Assembly (NCBI GenBank): GCA_028822155.1
Contig: JAPKEJ010000003.1
Span: forward strand, 1 to 64,000
Direction of reading: 5' to 3'
Length of the DNA: 64,000 nucleotides
Source: Porticoccaceae bacterium
GTDB taxonomy: Bacteria; Pseudomonadota; Gammaproteobacteria; Pseudomonadales; Porticoccaceae
A program made the position numbers and the translations under genes. The notes beneath the pieces were generated by a model. The model was not told where the DNA came from and did no database searches. It saw only the letters and a program-made list of their open reading frames with translations. The stretch's first letter is position 1; the number at the start of each line of letters is the position of its first letter. Of the stretch, positions 10,879-21,245 are shown piece after piece.

Positions 10879-11288
10879 ATTGGATAAATTATTTTTAGAC
10901 TCTTTATGGGCTATTTGAATTAGCTTTTCGTTCATGTTTTAGTTCTTCTCTGATTGGCTCGTAGTCGATGAAATTTAACAGCCCCTTAGCTTATGTATGC
11001 TCCCTCAATCTGTTGGGCGATGAGATTGGGGCCCTAAAATACGCCAAATTCCGATTTTCTTAGTAATCTTTGAAACCTAAAGGCGAGAGTCTAGCCACCA
11101 GTGCTTTTCTTGAAGGTCTTAGGGTCGCAAATGTTGGCTAGTCTCAAGATCTTCCTGAACTTGATATTCTTGACGTGAATTTACCTAGAACCGACGGCTT
11201 GCCCTCTGTCGATAGAGATATCTATGTTTTTGGCATCGTCAATAAAGGAGTTGCAGGTAGTCTCGATTGATAATATGCTTTATAAAAG

Positions 11289-11306
11289 AAACATTCTTGT
11301 CTGTTT
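11289..11306. promoter_or_regulatory. Candidate operator site E (AAACATTCTTGTCTGTTT)
   Basis: Reverse complement AAACAG-ACAAGA-ATGTTT; upstream of the SDR operon at 11365. Confidence 0.6.
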
Positions 11307-11364
11307 TATCGGGCGCTGCTTCAGCATTACTAATGCCGGAGCATAAAAAGTTGTTGTAATAAAA

Positions 11365-12180
11365 ATGGAAGGTTCTCTTATGGGGCGATTAGAAGGCAAA
11401 GTTATATCCATTGTAGGTGCTGCCGGTAAGGATAATATGGGTCAAATTATGGCTCGTCGGTTTGCTACTGAGGGTGCTAAGGTTATTGTGTCTGGTCGTA
11501 ATGAGACTTCTCTACGTGAGCTTGCAGAAGAGATTAATGGGGATTGGGTGTTCTGTGACTTTACCAAGAAAACGTCTATAACCTCAATGATCGATACGAT
11601 TGTTGACCGCTATTCACGATTGGATGTCGCGGTCAATGCAACGGGTTGGGGTCTCTTAGTGCCTCTGGTTGAGAATTCGGAAGCCGACTTAGATCAGATA
11701 ATTGACCTTCAGTTTAAGGGCCCATTTGTGTGGTTACAAAAACTCGTCCAAACCATGGATGCCACTGGTGGCTCTATTATTCAGATTTCTTCGGCTACAG
11801 CCAAAATTATGCTGGATGATCATGCTGCTTATATGGGTACCAAAGCGGGCACAGACCATCTTATTCGATGCGTCGCGAATCAATATGGCCCTAAAGGTAT
11901 TCGCGCCAACAGTATTTCTCCTGGTTTGACTGAAACCCCAATGACTGCCGAGCCTTTAAAGAGTGCTGCACTTCTAGCGGAGTTCGAGAGGGGCTATCCC
12001 TTAGGTCGGATTGGTACGAGTGATGATATAGCTGCGGCTGCTATCTTTTTAGCATCTGACGAATGTTTTATGACGGGTGAAAACCTTCAGGTTAATGGTG
12101 GTCTTTGCTTACGCCGCAATCCACTGGGCACCGAGTTGTTTGATGCAATGGTTGCTGCGGGTGAAATACCTGCAGTGTAG
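11365..12180 (+). CDS. SDR family oxidoreductase, atypical nucleotide-binding motif
   Basis: VGAAGKDNMG near N-terminus, YMGTKAG catalytic YxxxK, ISPGLTETPM. Confidence 0.88.
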   Translation: MEGSLMGRLEGKVISIVGAAGKDNMGQIMARRFATEGAKVIVSGRNETSLRELAEEINGDWVFCDFTKKTSITSMIDTIVDRYSRLDVAVNATGWGLLVPLVENSEADLDQIIDLQFKGPFVWLQKLVQTMDATGGSIIQISSATAKIMLDDHAAYMGTKAGTDHLIRCVANQYGPKGIRANSISPGLTETPMTAEPLKSAALLAEFERGYPLGRIGTSDDIAAAAIFLASDECFMTGENLQVNGGLCLRRNPLGTELFDAMVAAGEIPAV

Positions 12181-12213
12181 AAACTAAAAGTATAATAAAT
12201 TATAGGATAAAAA

Positions 12214-12975
12214 ATGAAACTTAATAATAAGGTTGTATTGATCACGGGTGCTGGTGGCGGTATTGGTCAGGCTGCAGTGAGAAAATTTGTGAGCGAAGGT
12301 GCCAGCGTTATGCTTGCAGATATCGGGACAGATGTTACCCAGCTGCTTGTGGATGAGCTAGGTACTGAGCACTGTGCATGCGTGGCAGTCGATGTTAGCC
12401 AGGCTGATCAGGTTGAGAATATGGTCAGCACCTGCGTTGAGCGGTTTGGTGGCATTGACGTGTTTGTTGCCAATGCGGGTGTTGAAGGTACGATTGGTGA
12501 AATCATCAATACTGATGTGTCTAATTTGGATACGGTGCTGGCTGTAAATGTCAGAGGCGTATGGCTGGGTCTGCATTACGTGATTCCGGTTATGCGCGAC
12601 GGTGGTGGAGGCAGCATTATGATTACTTCATCTGGTGCAGGTGTTAAGGGCTCTCCAAATACTGCCTGCTATAGCACCAGCAAACATGCTGTGATTGGAT
12701 TGATGCGTTGCGCTGCTCTGGAATGCGCGCAGTACGCAATTAGAGTTAATACGGTAAATCCCGGTGCAGTAGATACACGCATGATAGCATCGATTGAAAA
12801 GGGCTTTGCTGACTCTGGTGTAGATGACTTTAAGGGTATGGTAGAGGCTACAACGCCTTTAGGTCGGTATGGGCAGCCTGACGAAATTGCCAATATGATG
12901 GTTTTCTTGGGCAGTGATGACAGTAGTTATTGTACCGGTAGCGTTTATATGGTGGACGGCGGTAATGCGACTTAA
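12214..12975 (+). CDS. SDR family oxidoreductase
   Basis: TGAGGGIG, NAGVEG, YSTSK, VNPGAVDTRM. Confidence 0.93.
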   Translation: MKLNNKVVLITGAGGGIGQAAVRKFVSEGASVMLADIGTDVTQLLVDELGTEHCACVAVDVSQADQVENMVSTCVERFGGIDVFVANAGVEGTIGEIINTDVSNLDTVLAVNVRGVWLGLHYVIPVMRDGGGGSIMITSSGAGVKGSPNTACYSTSKHAVIGLMRCAALECAQYAIRVNTVNPGAVDTRMIASIEKGFADSGVDDFKGMVEATTPLGRYGQPDEIANMMVFLGSDDSSYCTGSVYMVDGGNAT

Positions 12976-13011
12976 TCTTATACTCTTACTAATAATTGAC
13001 GTAAATCTGTT

Positions 13012-13761
13012 ATGACGTTTGATTTTAAAAATAAGGTGGTGCTAATTACTGGTGCTGGCGCTGGTCTGGGCTATGCCTGTGCTTTGGCCTTTGCCAATGC
13101 CGGAGCTAAAGTCACGATAACTGATATTTCTAAAAATGCTTTAGATAAAGCCATAGTTGCCCTGCGAGATACTGGCGCGGAGGTATTGGGTTTGCTAAAT
13201 GATGCTAGTGATTCTGCTGATGTGAATATCTTACTTGATGCGATCATTATGCGCTTTGGTCGGCTCGATATCGCGGTGAATAACGCGGGGATAGGAACGC
13301 CATTGCAGGAATTTCATGAGATCGGTGAGGCTGAGTTCGATCGGGTAATCGCGGTTAATCTAAAGGGTGTATGGCTCTGCATGCAGGCAGAAATCCGCCA
13401 AATGCTAAAGCAGGGCGGGGGGCGCATCGTAAATATGGCCTCTGCGACTAGTCGTAACACTTATCCTAATGCCTCATCCTATGTCACCAGCAAATTCGCC
13501 GTGGCGGGATTGACTCGGACAGTAGCGGTGGAATATGCCGAACGAGATATTCGTATTAATGCGATATGCCCGGGTAATGTTGCCACCCCCCTGGTTGTTA
13601 GCCTTGTTGAGGACCTATCGGTTTTGGCAACAAAGCATGCTATGAAGCGCCTAGGTACACCTGAAGAGGTGGCCAACGGCGTTATGTTTTTAGCTTCGGA
13701 CTTATCATCTTTCAGTACCGGAAGTCTGCTTGAGGTCGATGGAGGCTGGAACGCGACATAA
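13012..13761 (+). CDS. SDR family oxidoreductase
   Basis: TGAGAGLG, NNAGIG, YVTSK, CPGNVATPL. Confidence 0.93.
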   Translation: MTFDFKNKVVLITGAGAGLGYACALAFANAGAKVTITDISKNALDKAIVALRDTGAEVLGLLNDASDSADVNILLDAIIMRFGRLDIAVNNAGIGTPLQEFHEIGEAEFDRVIAVNLKGVWLCMQAEIRQMLKQGGGRIVNMASATSRNTYPNASSYVTSKFAVAGLTRTVAVEYAERDIRINAICPGNVATPLVVSLVEDLSVLATKHAMKRLGTPEEVANGVMFLASDLSSFSTGSLLEVDGGWNAT

Positions 13762-13800
13762 GCACTCACTTGAATTTTAACAATAATAAGGAATATATAT

Positions 13801-14562
13801 ATGTCTAGATTATTAAACAAAGTTGCGATTATTACGGGTGCAGCATCTAATCCAGGCCTTGGTCACGCTACGGCGGTTCGCTTTGCACAAGAGGGCGCCA
13901 AGTTGGTGATCACCGACATCGATATGGTTGGATTGGCAGCTGCGGAAAAAGAGCTAATTGCTTTGGGTGCTGAGGTATTATCGATGGAGCAAAATGTTGT
14001 CGATGAAGAGCGTTGGCAGGAAGTTATTGATGCTACCGTAGAGCGTTTTGGTGGGCTGGATATTCTGGTCAATAATGCAGGCATCGCGCTGATGAGACCT
14101 ATTAGCGAGTATTCGATGGCGGATTATGATCTGCAGATGGATGTTAATATTCGTAGCGTTTTTCTTGGTTGTAAAAAGGCGCTGCCAGCAATGATCGCTT
14201 CGGGAGGTGGCTCTATTGTCAATATGTCTTCTGTTGCGGCTCTGCGCGGAATTCCAGGTGTGTCGGTGTACGGTATTGCTAAAGCTGGCGTGCAAATTTT
14301 CAGCAAGGGCGTGGCGTTGGAGCATGCAGCTGATGGAATTCGTTGCAACTCGCTTCATCCTGGTTTAATTGACACTAATATACAAAATGATTCGCGGCGC
14401 GACAATCCAGGCGAGTTTGAGAAGCTGGGTGCAGCAGTGCCATTCGGACGCATGGGGTACCCAGTGGAAGTGGCTAATTGTGTATTATTTTTGGCTTCTG
14501 ATGAATCTAGCTATGTAACTGGCGCAGAGCTGGTCGTGGATGGCGGTCTTATCCAAAAGTAA
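13801..14562 (+). CDS. SDR family oxidoreductase
   Basis: TGAASNPGLG, NNAGIA, YGIAKAG, HPGLIDTNI. Confidence 0.92.
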   Translation: MSRLLNKVAIITGAASNPGLGHATAVRFAQEGAKLVITDIDMVGLAAAEKELIALGAEVLSMEQNVVDEERWQEVIDATVERFGGLDILVNNAGIALMRPISEYSMADYDLQMDVNIRSVFLGCKKALPAMIASGGGSIVNMSSVAALRGIPGVSVYGIAKAGVQIFSKGVALEHAADGIRCNSLHPGLIDTNIQNDSRRDNPGEFEKLGAAVPFGRMGYPVEVANCVLFLASDESSYVTGAELVVDGGLIQK

Positions 14563-14683
14563 TACTAGGAAGCAAGTGCCAGCTTGATGTGTTCTAAAGA
14601 ATTCAAATCAGTGAATTTGTAAGTTGGCCAGGCAGTAATTTATTAGTTTGTGTAACAGCATAGATAACTAGGGTGGTTACAAC

Positions 14684-16027
14684 ATGAGTTCACAATCTGA
14701 GACATCTCGGTATGCCAAGGGCTTTGATCTCCCTGTACGTGGCGATACGATTACAGCAGATCGGTATGTTTCCCGCGAGTTTATGGATCGTGAAAACCAG
14801 CATTTGTGGCCGAAAGTTTGGCACCTTGGTGGCATGGTCGCCGAGATTGTGCAGGCGGGTGATTATGTTCGCCATAACTTGGGTAAAGAATCGGTCATTA
14901 TGGTTGGCCAGGCCGATGGGTCCATTAAAGCATTTTATAATTCCTGCCCGCACCGCGGCAACCGCCTAGTGCTAGGGGATATCGGTGGCAGCGATAGAAT
15001 CACCTGCGGCTATCATGGCTGGCAGTTTTCCCCCGATGGTGTGCTGATCAGTGTTCAGGATCCCGATGACTTTCCCGACGGTAATCCTTGCGGAAAAGTA
15101 ACGCTCACAGAGGTGCGCTGCGAGAGCTGGGGACCATTTATATTCTACTGCATGGATGAAGATGTCGCGCCATTATTGGATTGGTTGGCGCCCTTGCCCG
15201 AACGCCTTAAGAGTTATGGCTTGGATAATTGGATAAGAGTGATGTGCCTGTCAGCCGATGCGGGCTTTAATTGGAAAATTATTCGGGATAACTTCAATGA
15301 AAGTTATCATTTGCCAACGATCCATCCAGAATTGTCGACTTTTATCAATGATGGTCTGTCCGACACGTTATTTGAGATGTATGAGACTGGCCACAACTCC
15401 ATGTGGATGAAAGGTCATCAGGCCACTACTAGAAATCCGGAGTTTGAAACTGGAGAGGTCCCCGCGCCCCTGGACGATGTGGCTCGAGCTTGGGGTCTTG
15501 ACCCTAAGGACTATAATGGTCATACCGGAGATATTCGCGAGGCCATAGTGGCCGCCAAGCGCCGTATGGGTCCTGATATAGGCTATACCAATTACAAAAA
15601 TATGAGTGATCAGCAGCTGGTTGATTATTTCCATTGTACGCTATTCCCCAATCTGACGATTACCATGTCACCCGAGCAGTGTCAGATTTTGCGTACTGAA
15701 CCCCATCCTAGCGATCCTCAAAAATGTGTTTTCCATCACTGGGTGCTAGCGCCACCAGTTGAGGGTATGAACGAAGTAATCACACCTATTGGACCAATGC
15801 CGCTGGAATGGGCTGAAAATCGCCACAGTGTGTATGGCGATGGTCAGTCAGTAGGTTATGTGGCGGATCAGGATCTCAGTATTGGCACCAGCCAGCAGGA
15901 GGGGCTTAACTCTCGAGGATTCAAAGGCTGTATTTTGACTCATCAAGAGAAGCGAGTGCAGCGGTTTCATGAGCTGCTCAATGACTATGTAGGCACTGAT
16001 ATCATAAATTCTGACCAGTTGAGGTGA
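14684..16027 (+). CDS. Rieske non-heme iron oxygenase, alpha subunit
   Basis: Rieske CPHRGNR...CGYHGWQF and mononuclear Fe motif DNFNESYHLPTIH. Confidence 0.93.
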   Translation: MSSQSETSRYAKGFDLPVRGDTITADRYVSREFMDRENQHLWPKVWHLGGMVAEIVQAGDYVRHNLGKESVIMVGQADGSIKAFYNSCPHRGNRLVLGDIGGSDRITCGYHGWQFSPDGVLISVQDPDDFPDGNPCGKVTLTEVRCESWGPFIFYCMDEDVAPLLDWLAPLPERLKSYGLDNWIRVMCLSADAGFNWKIIRDNFNESYHLPTIHPELSTFINDGLSDTLFEMYETGHNSMWMKGHQATTRNPEFETGEVPAPLDDVARAWGLDPKDYNGHTGDIREAIVAAKRRMGPDIGYTNYKNMSDQQLVDYFHCTLFPNLTITMSPEQCQILRTEPHPSDPQKCVFHHWVLAPPVEGMNEVITPIGPMPLEWAENRHSVYGDGQSVGYVADQDLSIGTSQQEGLNSRGFKGCILTHQEKRVQRFHELLNDYVGTDIINSDQLR

Positions 16028-16032
16028 TACAG

Positions 16033-16545
16033 ATGTTCAAAGTTAGTCTTGTCGGATTAATTGTTTTTTGCATGACGTCCTTGGCTTTTACCGAAGATAA
16101 AGTCCCCAAGAGGAATCCACTGGCACTGATGCGTGCCGACCATATTATGATTTCAACCGCTGACTACAGTGCCACTGTGGAATGGTATCGTAGTATTCTC
16201 GGTTTTGAAATTGTGCGTGAATGGGCTATAGATGGCTATCCAGATGTGGAGGTGGGTTATATCTCTGCCAATGGTTTTATGATTGAGATTGTTGGCACCA
16301 AAGAGTCATTTCAGGATGAAAAGGTAGCACCAGATGTGTTTACCGCCATGTCTGATCGCGGCTATGTGCACTTAGCCTTTAAAAGCGCTGATGTGGATGC
16401 GGTGGCTGTGGAACTGACTCGCCGTGGTGTTGAACTGGAACTGCCGCCTACCAATTTCGATGCGGCGGGTGTTCGACTTTTATTTATTCGTGATAACAAT
16501 GGCAATCTTATTGAGATTGTCACTCCGCTCTCTGCTGATAAGTAA
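16033..16545 (+). CDS. VOC (glyoxalase/dioxygenase superfamily) protein with putative N-terminal signal sequence
   Basis: MFKVSLVGLIVFCMTSLAFTED hydrophobic N-terminus; ADHIMISTADYSATVEWYRSILGFE and IRDNNGNLIEIV. Confidence 0.8.
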   Translation: MFKVSLVGLIVFCMTSLAFTEDKVPKRNPLALMRADHIMISTADYSATVEWYRSILGFEIVREWAIDGYPDVEVGYISANGFMIEIVGTKESFQDEKVAPDVFTAMSDRGYVHLAFKSADVDAVAVELTRRGVELELPPTNFDAAGVRLLFIRDNNGNLIEIVTPLSADK

Positions 16546-16550
16546 TCATT

Positions 16551-18302
16551 ATGAATTTATTACCGAGTTTAAATTTTCTGCTGCGAGCCTTTTTGTTAAT
16601 GGTGCTTGCTGGTGCTGGCTGCGCAGAACGGCAGGCTCTTGACTCTAATGTAGCTCTATCAGGAACAGTCTCTTCCGCAGATGAAGGGCTGATGGAAGGC
16701 GTCGTGGTAATTCTTCGAAATCTAAATAGTACGGTGCTAACTGCCGTGACTAGTGATTCTGCTGGCCATTTCCAGTTTAATCAAGATCGAGTGACTGGCG
16801 GCGATTACGAAATCAGCGTACGTGCTGTGGGCTATGAATTACTGGGCGCCAAGATCATTGTGATTGACGAAAAGCAGTCTCAAATTTTGGGCGATCTGAT
16901 CCTAACTTCGGTCATCGAACCCTTACGTCTGGCCTCTCAGCTGACCTCCTTGGACTGGGTGAAAAGCTTCCCTGGAACCGAGTTAGAAAAAGATTTATTG
17001 GTAAAAAATATGGTTAACTGTGGCTTCTGCCACAGTCTTGAGCGTATAGCCCGCTCAGCCTATAACGCGGAGGGCTTTGAGCAGATAATACAGCGCATGC
17101 ATACCTATGAGACAGATCATTCTTCCGCTAATCGCATTCAGGTCGTCTCAAAACCCAAGCCGATCGAGGGATTGATTTGGTATGGACGAAAAGCCTCTGA
17201 TATTGCAGAATACTTGGCGACGATCAATCTAAGCGGCGGTAAATCGCAATGGGATTATCCACTACAAACATTGCCTCGGCCCTCGGGCGAGGGCACTAAT
17301 GCCACGGTCACTGTCTATCCGATTCCCCGTCAGCCCAGTGTGATCCATGATTTGGATGTAGATTCAAAAGGTAATGTCTGGTATGGCAATACTGGCTGGG
17401 ATTTCATTGGCAAACTTGATCCCCGCACTGGCCAGTTTTCAGAATGGGACGCGCCAAACTTTCTGCCCGAGCCGACAGAAGGCCTTATGCGTATTGTTGG
17501 GGTGCAGGATATTCAGGTGGATGAAACGGATACTGTTTGGGTCGCGGTAATGGGTAATAAGCATGCGTCTTTTAAACCCGATACCGAGATCTGGCAGACA
17601 TATGATCTCCCTGTGATTTGGAAAAATCCCTTTCTTGGTCCCGTAAGGGCGGGTGAAGGCGGACTCTGGGCCACGGGCATCACCTCAGTGCCTGAAGGCC
17701 CTATTCGCCATGAGCATGCCTTCCGTTTTGACATCAAAACAAGTGCAGTGGATGCAGGTATTATGCTGTTTGATGATAAACCATTTCCCACAGACCCTGA
17801 TCGAGTTGGCCAATTAAATTACTGCTACATGATGGACCAGGATGCTGAGGGAAACTTTCTCTGCACTGCCCCTGAAGCTTCGTCTATTGCTCGCTCAGAC
17901 GGACAGGGCAATGTTCGGCTGGTGCCCACGCCCACGCCTAATGCCTATCCTAGACGGGGTTACAGAGACGCTAACAACCGTTTTTGGTTTACCGAATTCT
18001 TTGCCGATAACGTTGCTGTTATTGATTTGGATACCGACAACATTACAGAGTACCCGCTGCAGCCCAGGCATATTTCGCCTTATTACGCACGGCCAGATCG
18101 CACCGGTAAAATTTGGATATCCAGCACAGGCTCAGATCGCTTATTGCGGCTAGACCCTGAAACGGGCGGGGTAGTGAAGTACCTGATGCCAGTGGAGTAT
18201 GACGCGCGAAAAGTGGTGGTAGATAATTCTGCTGATCGTATTACGGTCTGGTTACCCAATAAAAATCATGGGCAGCTGATTCGGGTCGAGGTGGCTAATT
18301 AA
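16551..18302 (+). CDS. Exported/lipoprotein-like protein: carboxypeptidase-regulatory-like domain + CXXCH heme site + Vgb/SMP-30-like beta-propeller
   Basis: N-terminal hydrophobic segment ending AGC; SGTVSSADEGLMEGVVVILRN...; CGFCH at 17019-17033; repeated WYGNTGWDFIGKLDPRTGQ/IWISSTGSDRLLRLDPETG. Confidence 0.78.
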   Translation: MNLLPSLNFLLRAFLLMVLAGAGCAERQALDSNVALSGTVSSADEGLMEGVVVILRNLNSTVLTAVTSDSAGHFQFNQDRVTGGDYEISVRAVGYELLGAKIIVIDEKQSQILGDLILTSVIEPLRLASQLTSLDWVKSFPGTELEKDLLVKNMVNCGFCHSLERIARSAYNAEGFEQIIQRMHTYETDHSSANRIQVVSKPKPIEGLIWYGRKASDIAEYLATINLSGGKSQWDYPLQTLPRPSGEGTNATVTVYPIPRQPSVIHDLDVDSKGNVWYGNTGWDFIGKLDPRTGQFSEWDAPNFLPEPTEGLMRIVGVQDIQVDETDTVWVAVMGNKHASFKPDTEIWQTYDLPVIWKNPFLGPVRAGEGGLWATGITSVPEGPIRHEHAFRFDIKTSAVDAGIMLFDDKPFPTDPDRVGQLNYCYMMDQDAEGNFLCTAPEASSIARSDGQGNVRLVPTPTPNAYPRRGYRDANNRFWFTEFFADNVAVIDLDTDNITEYPLQPRHISPYYARPDRTGKIWISSTGSDRLLRLDPETGGVVKYLMPVEYDARKVVVDNSADRITVWLPNKNHGQLIRVEVAN

Positions 18303-18325
18303 AAATTTTCATATTAAGGGAAATA

Positions 18326-20188
18326 ATGATGCTTAAGTTTATTGATATTTCGAGATTGACTGTATTGGCGATCATAGCGTCTCTTTCAGCCAACGCTGCC
18401 GAACCATCACTGGCAGACCAAAAATTACTGTACTCAACACCAGTAAGAGAAAACATTACCAATCTCTATTGGGGGGATTTACACCTGCATTCTAGACTTT
18501 CTGCCGATGCCTATATCTTGCAGACGCGATTGACCAGTGATGAGGCTTTCAAGTTTGCCCGCGGCGAGACAGTGGAGGCTGATAACGGCATGCCTGCCAA
18601 ATTACGCCGGCCTCTCGATTTTTTAGCAGTGACAGATCATGCTGAATATTTAGGTATCTATGCCCAGTTGGCAGTTGATGATCCACGCTTAAATGACTGG
18701 AAGATGGGCATGAAATGGAAAGAATTAATGCTCCAGGAGGATATGATGAGCTTGGCTCTAGCATTTTCTGATGCGATTCAGACTAGTGAACCAGAGTATC
18801 TGACCCCCGAGAGTCTGCGCAGTTCGATCTGGGAGCAAGCCTCTGCAGTAGCGGACAAATACAATGAGCCGGGGTTGTTTACCGCCTTTGTAGGTTACGA
18901 ATGGACCTCCATGATCACCGGTGACAATCTGCACCGTGTGGTCATCTACAAAGATGGTGCCGAGACAGCATCGCAAATAACACCTTTTTCTGCCCAGCAT
19001 AGCAATGATCCTGAAGATCTGTGGGACGCTCTGGCCGATTATGAAAAGCAAACCGGAGGCGAGGTGATTGCTATCGCCCACAACGGCAATGTTAGTAATG
19101 GCCGTATGTTCTCGCCGAACCGTGAAAATGGGCTGCCGTTAGATGCGTCCTATGCGCGCAAGCGAGCACGATGGGAGCCTGTATATGAAACAACGCAGAT
19201 AAAAGGGGATGGCGAGGCACACCCTTACTTGTCACCAGATGATCAGTTCGCCGATTTTGAAACCTGGGATCAGGGCAATATTACCCTCGGCACCGATAAA
19301 AAACCCGAGATGCTGCAATACGAATATACCCGGTCGGCACTGCGTGAAGGTCTGCGTCACGAGGCTAATTTGGGGGCCAATCCATTCAAGTTTGGCGTTA
19401 TCGGCAGTACTGATTCTCACACGGGTATGTCCACCACCAATGAAGATAATTTCTTCGGCAAATTTGCCCACGATGAGCCCTCTGTGGATCGCACTGAAAA
19501 GCGTATGGCCGATCAGCTACAAAAGATATGGAGGTTAGTATCCTCTGGCCTAGCAGCGGCTTGGTCTGATGAAAATACTCGCGAGTCCATATTTAGTGCG
19601 ATTAAGCGCCGAGAAGTTTACGCTACCTCGGGCACCCGAATTAAGCTGCGCTTCTTTGGTGGTTGGGAATACAAGGAGTCTGATGTATTGCGCGCTGATT
19701 ACGCCAGCATTGGTTATCAAAAGGGGGTCCCCATGGGTGGCGACCTAACTCGCAGTGCAGAGAATGAGGCGCCTAGATTTATGGTAGCGGCCACGCGGGA
19801 TCCCGATGGTGCCAATCTTGATCGCATACAAATTATTAAGGGCTGGCTAGATGCGCGTGGGGAAACCCAAGAAAAGATATTTAATGTGGCGCTCTCCGAC
19901 GGGCGCAAGGCCAATTGGCGAGGGGAAATTCCTCCTGTGGGCAATACCGTAGATGGAGCAAATGTGATCTATAGCAACAGCATAGGTGAGTCCGAGTTGA
20001 CTGCGGTATGGACTGACCCAGATTTTGATCCAGAACAGCGCGCGTTTTACTATGCTAGGGTCATTCAAATTCCCACGCCACGCTGGACAGCCTATGACGC
20101 CAAGTATTTCGGTGCAGTTATAGATCCACGTGCGCCTAAGACAATTCAGGACCGCGCGTATTCATCACCTATTTGGTATACCCCATGA
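18326..20188 (+). CDS. DUF3604 family (PHP-like metal hydrolase) exported protein
   Basis: Signal peptide (LTVLAIIASLSANAAE), YWGDLHLHSRLSADAYI, LDFLAVTDHAEYLG, GSTDSHTG. Confidence 0.85.
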   Translation: MMLKFIDISRLTVLAIIASLSANAAEPSLADQKLLYSTPVRENITNLYWGDLHLHSRLSADAYILQTRLTSDEAFKFARGETVEADNGMPAKLRRPLDFLAVTDHAEYLGIYAQLAVDDPRLNDWKMGMKWKELMLQEDMMSLALAFSDAIQTSEPEYLTPESLRSSIWEQASAVADKYNEPGLFTAFVGYEWTSMITGDNLHRVVIYKDGAETASQITPFSAQHSNDPEDLWDALADYEKQTGGEVIAIAHNGNVSNGRMFSPNRENGLPLDASYARKRARWEPVYETTQIKGDGEAHPYLSPDDQFADFETWDQGNITLGTDKKPEMLQYEYTRSALREGLRHEANLGANPFKFGVIGSTDSHTGMSTTNEDNFFGKFAHDEPSVDRTEKRMADQLQKIWRLVSSGLAAAWSDENTRESIFSAIKRREVYATSGTRIKLRFFGGWEYKESDVLRADYASIGYQKGVPMGGDLTRSAENEAPRFMVAATRDPDGANLDRIQIIKGWLDARGETQEKIFNVALSDGRKANWRGEIPPVGNTVDGANVIYSNSIGESELTAVWTDPDFDPEQRAFYYARVIQIPTPRWTAYDAKYFGAVIDPRAPKTIQDRAYSSPIWYTP

Positions 20189-21201
20189 CAGTACCAGTAA
20201 TAAACAGGAAGTGGACATTAAGGTCACGTCCAGAAACCACCGTCAGTGAGGAGCACTTTAATTTCGAAACTGAAACTGTTCGCGACTTAACCGACGGCGA
20301 ATTTCTCGTTAAGATCCACTATCTTTCATTTGAACCTGCCCAGCGCGGTTGGTTAAACGATGTGCGCAGTTATATACCTCCTGTAGCCATTGGTGACGTG
20401 ATGCGTTCTATGGGGGTAGGCGTAATAGTGGACAGTAAGCACAGTGATTATAAAGTTGGAGATCGCGTGCAAGGCGGTTTTGGATGGCAGGAATATGCTT
20501 TCAGCGATGGGACTGGATTATTTCCTGTGTCGAAAATTCCTGAAGATATGCCAATCTCTTATCCGCTGCATATTTATGGCCTTACTGGGCTTACCGCTTA
20601 TTTTGGTTTGCTGGATATAGGCAAACCAAAATCTGGTGATACCGTAGTTATTTCTGGTGCTGCTGGTGCCACAGGGTCCACAGTCGGGCAGATCGCCAAA
20701 TTAATGGGTTGTCATGTGATCGGTATCGCTGGCGGCCAGACCAAGTGTCAGTGGTTAATGGATGAGTTGGGTTATGACGCGGTGATCGATTACAAATCCG
20801 AATCGGTCGATGAACGTATGAAGGCATTGTGTAAAAATAGCATTAATGTATTTTTTGATAATGTTGGCGGAGAAATTCTCGACTCAGCCCTTGTTAATCT
20901 TTCCAACTATGCTCGGGTTGTTCTCTGTGGCGGTATATCTAGTGGTTACCAAACTAAAGCCTTACCCCCGGGACCAAAAAACTATATGCAGTTGGTGATT
21001 CGCCGTTCGCATATGGAAGGATTTATTGTGCTGGATCATGTCGAGCGTTATCCCGCGGCAATAGAGCAGCTAAAGCAATGGGTTGATAATGGAAAAATTC
21101 TCGTTAAAGAGCATATGTTAGATGGTATCGAGAAATGTCCTGCTGGTTTAGCTGGCCTTTTCGCAGGTCAAAATTTCGGTAAACAGCTGGTTAAAATCTG
21201 A
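20185..21201 (+). CDS. NADP-dependent MDR-family oxidoreductase (PTGR/CurA-like)
   Basis: MRSMGVGVIVDSKHSDYKVGDRV, ISGAAGATGSTVGQIAKLMGC, FDNVGGEILD; ATG overlaps upstream TGA (ATGA). Confidence 0.9.
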   Translation: MTVPVINRKWTLRSRPETTVSEEHFNFETETVRDLTDGEFLVKIHYLSFEPAQRGWLNDVRSYIPPVAIGDVMRSMGVGVIVDSKHSDYKVGDRVQGGFGWQEYAFSDGTGLFPVSKIPEDMPISYPLHIYGLTGLTAYFGLLDIGKPKSGDTVVISGAAGATGSTVGQIAKLMGCHVIGIAGGQTKCQWLMDELGYDAVIDYKSESVDERMKALCKNSINVFFDNVGGEILDSALVNLSNYARVVLCGGISSGYQTKALPPGPKNYMQLVIRRSHMEGFIVLDHVERYPAAIEQLKQWVDNGKILVKEHMLDGIEKCPAGLAGLFAGQNFGKQLVKI

Positions 21202-21245
21202 TTTTTACTCGTTTTAAATATTAACGAATTAATAGGAGAACTAAC

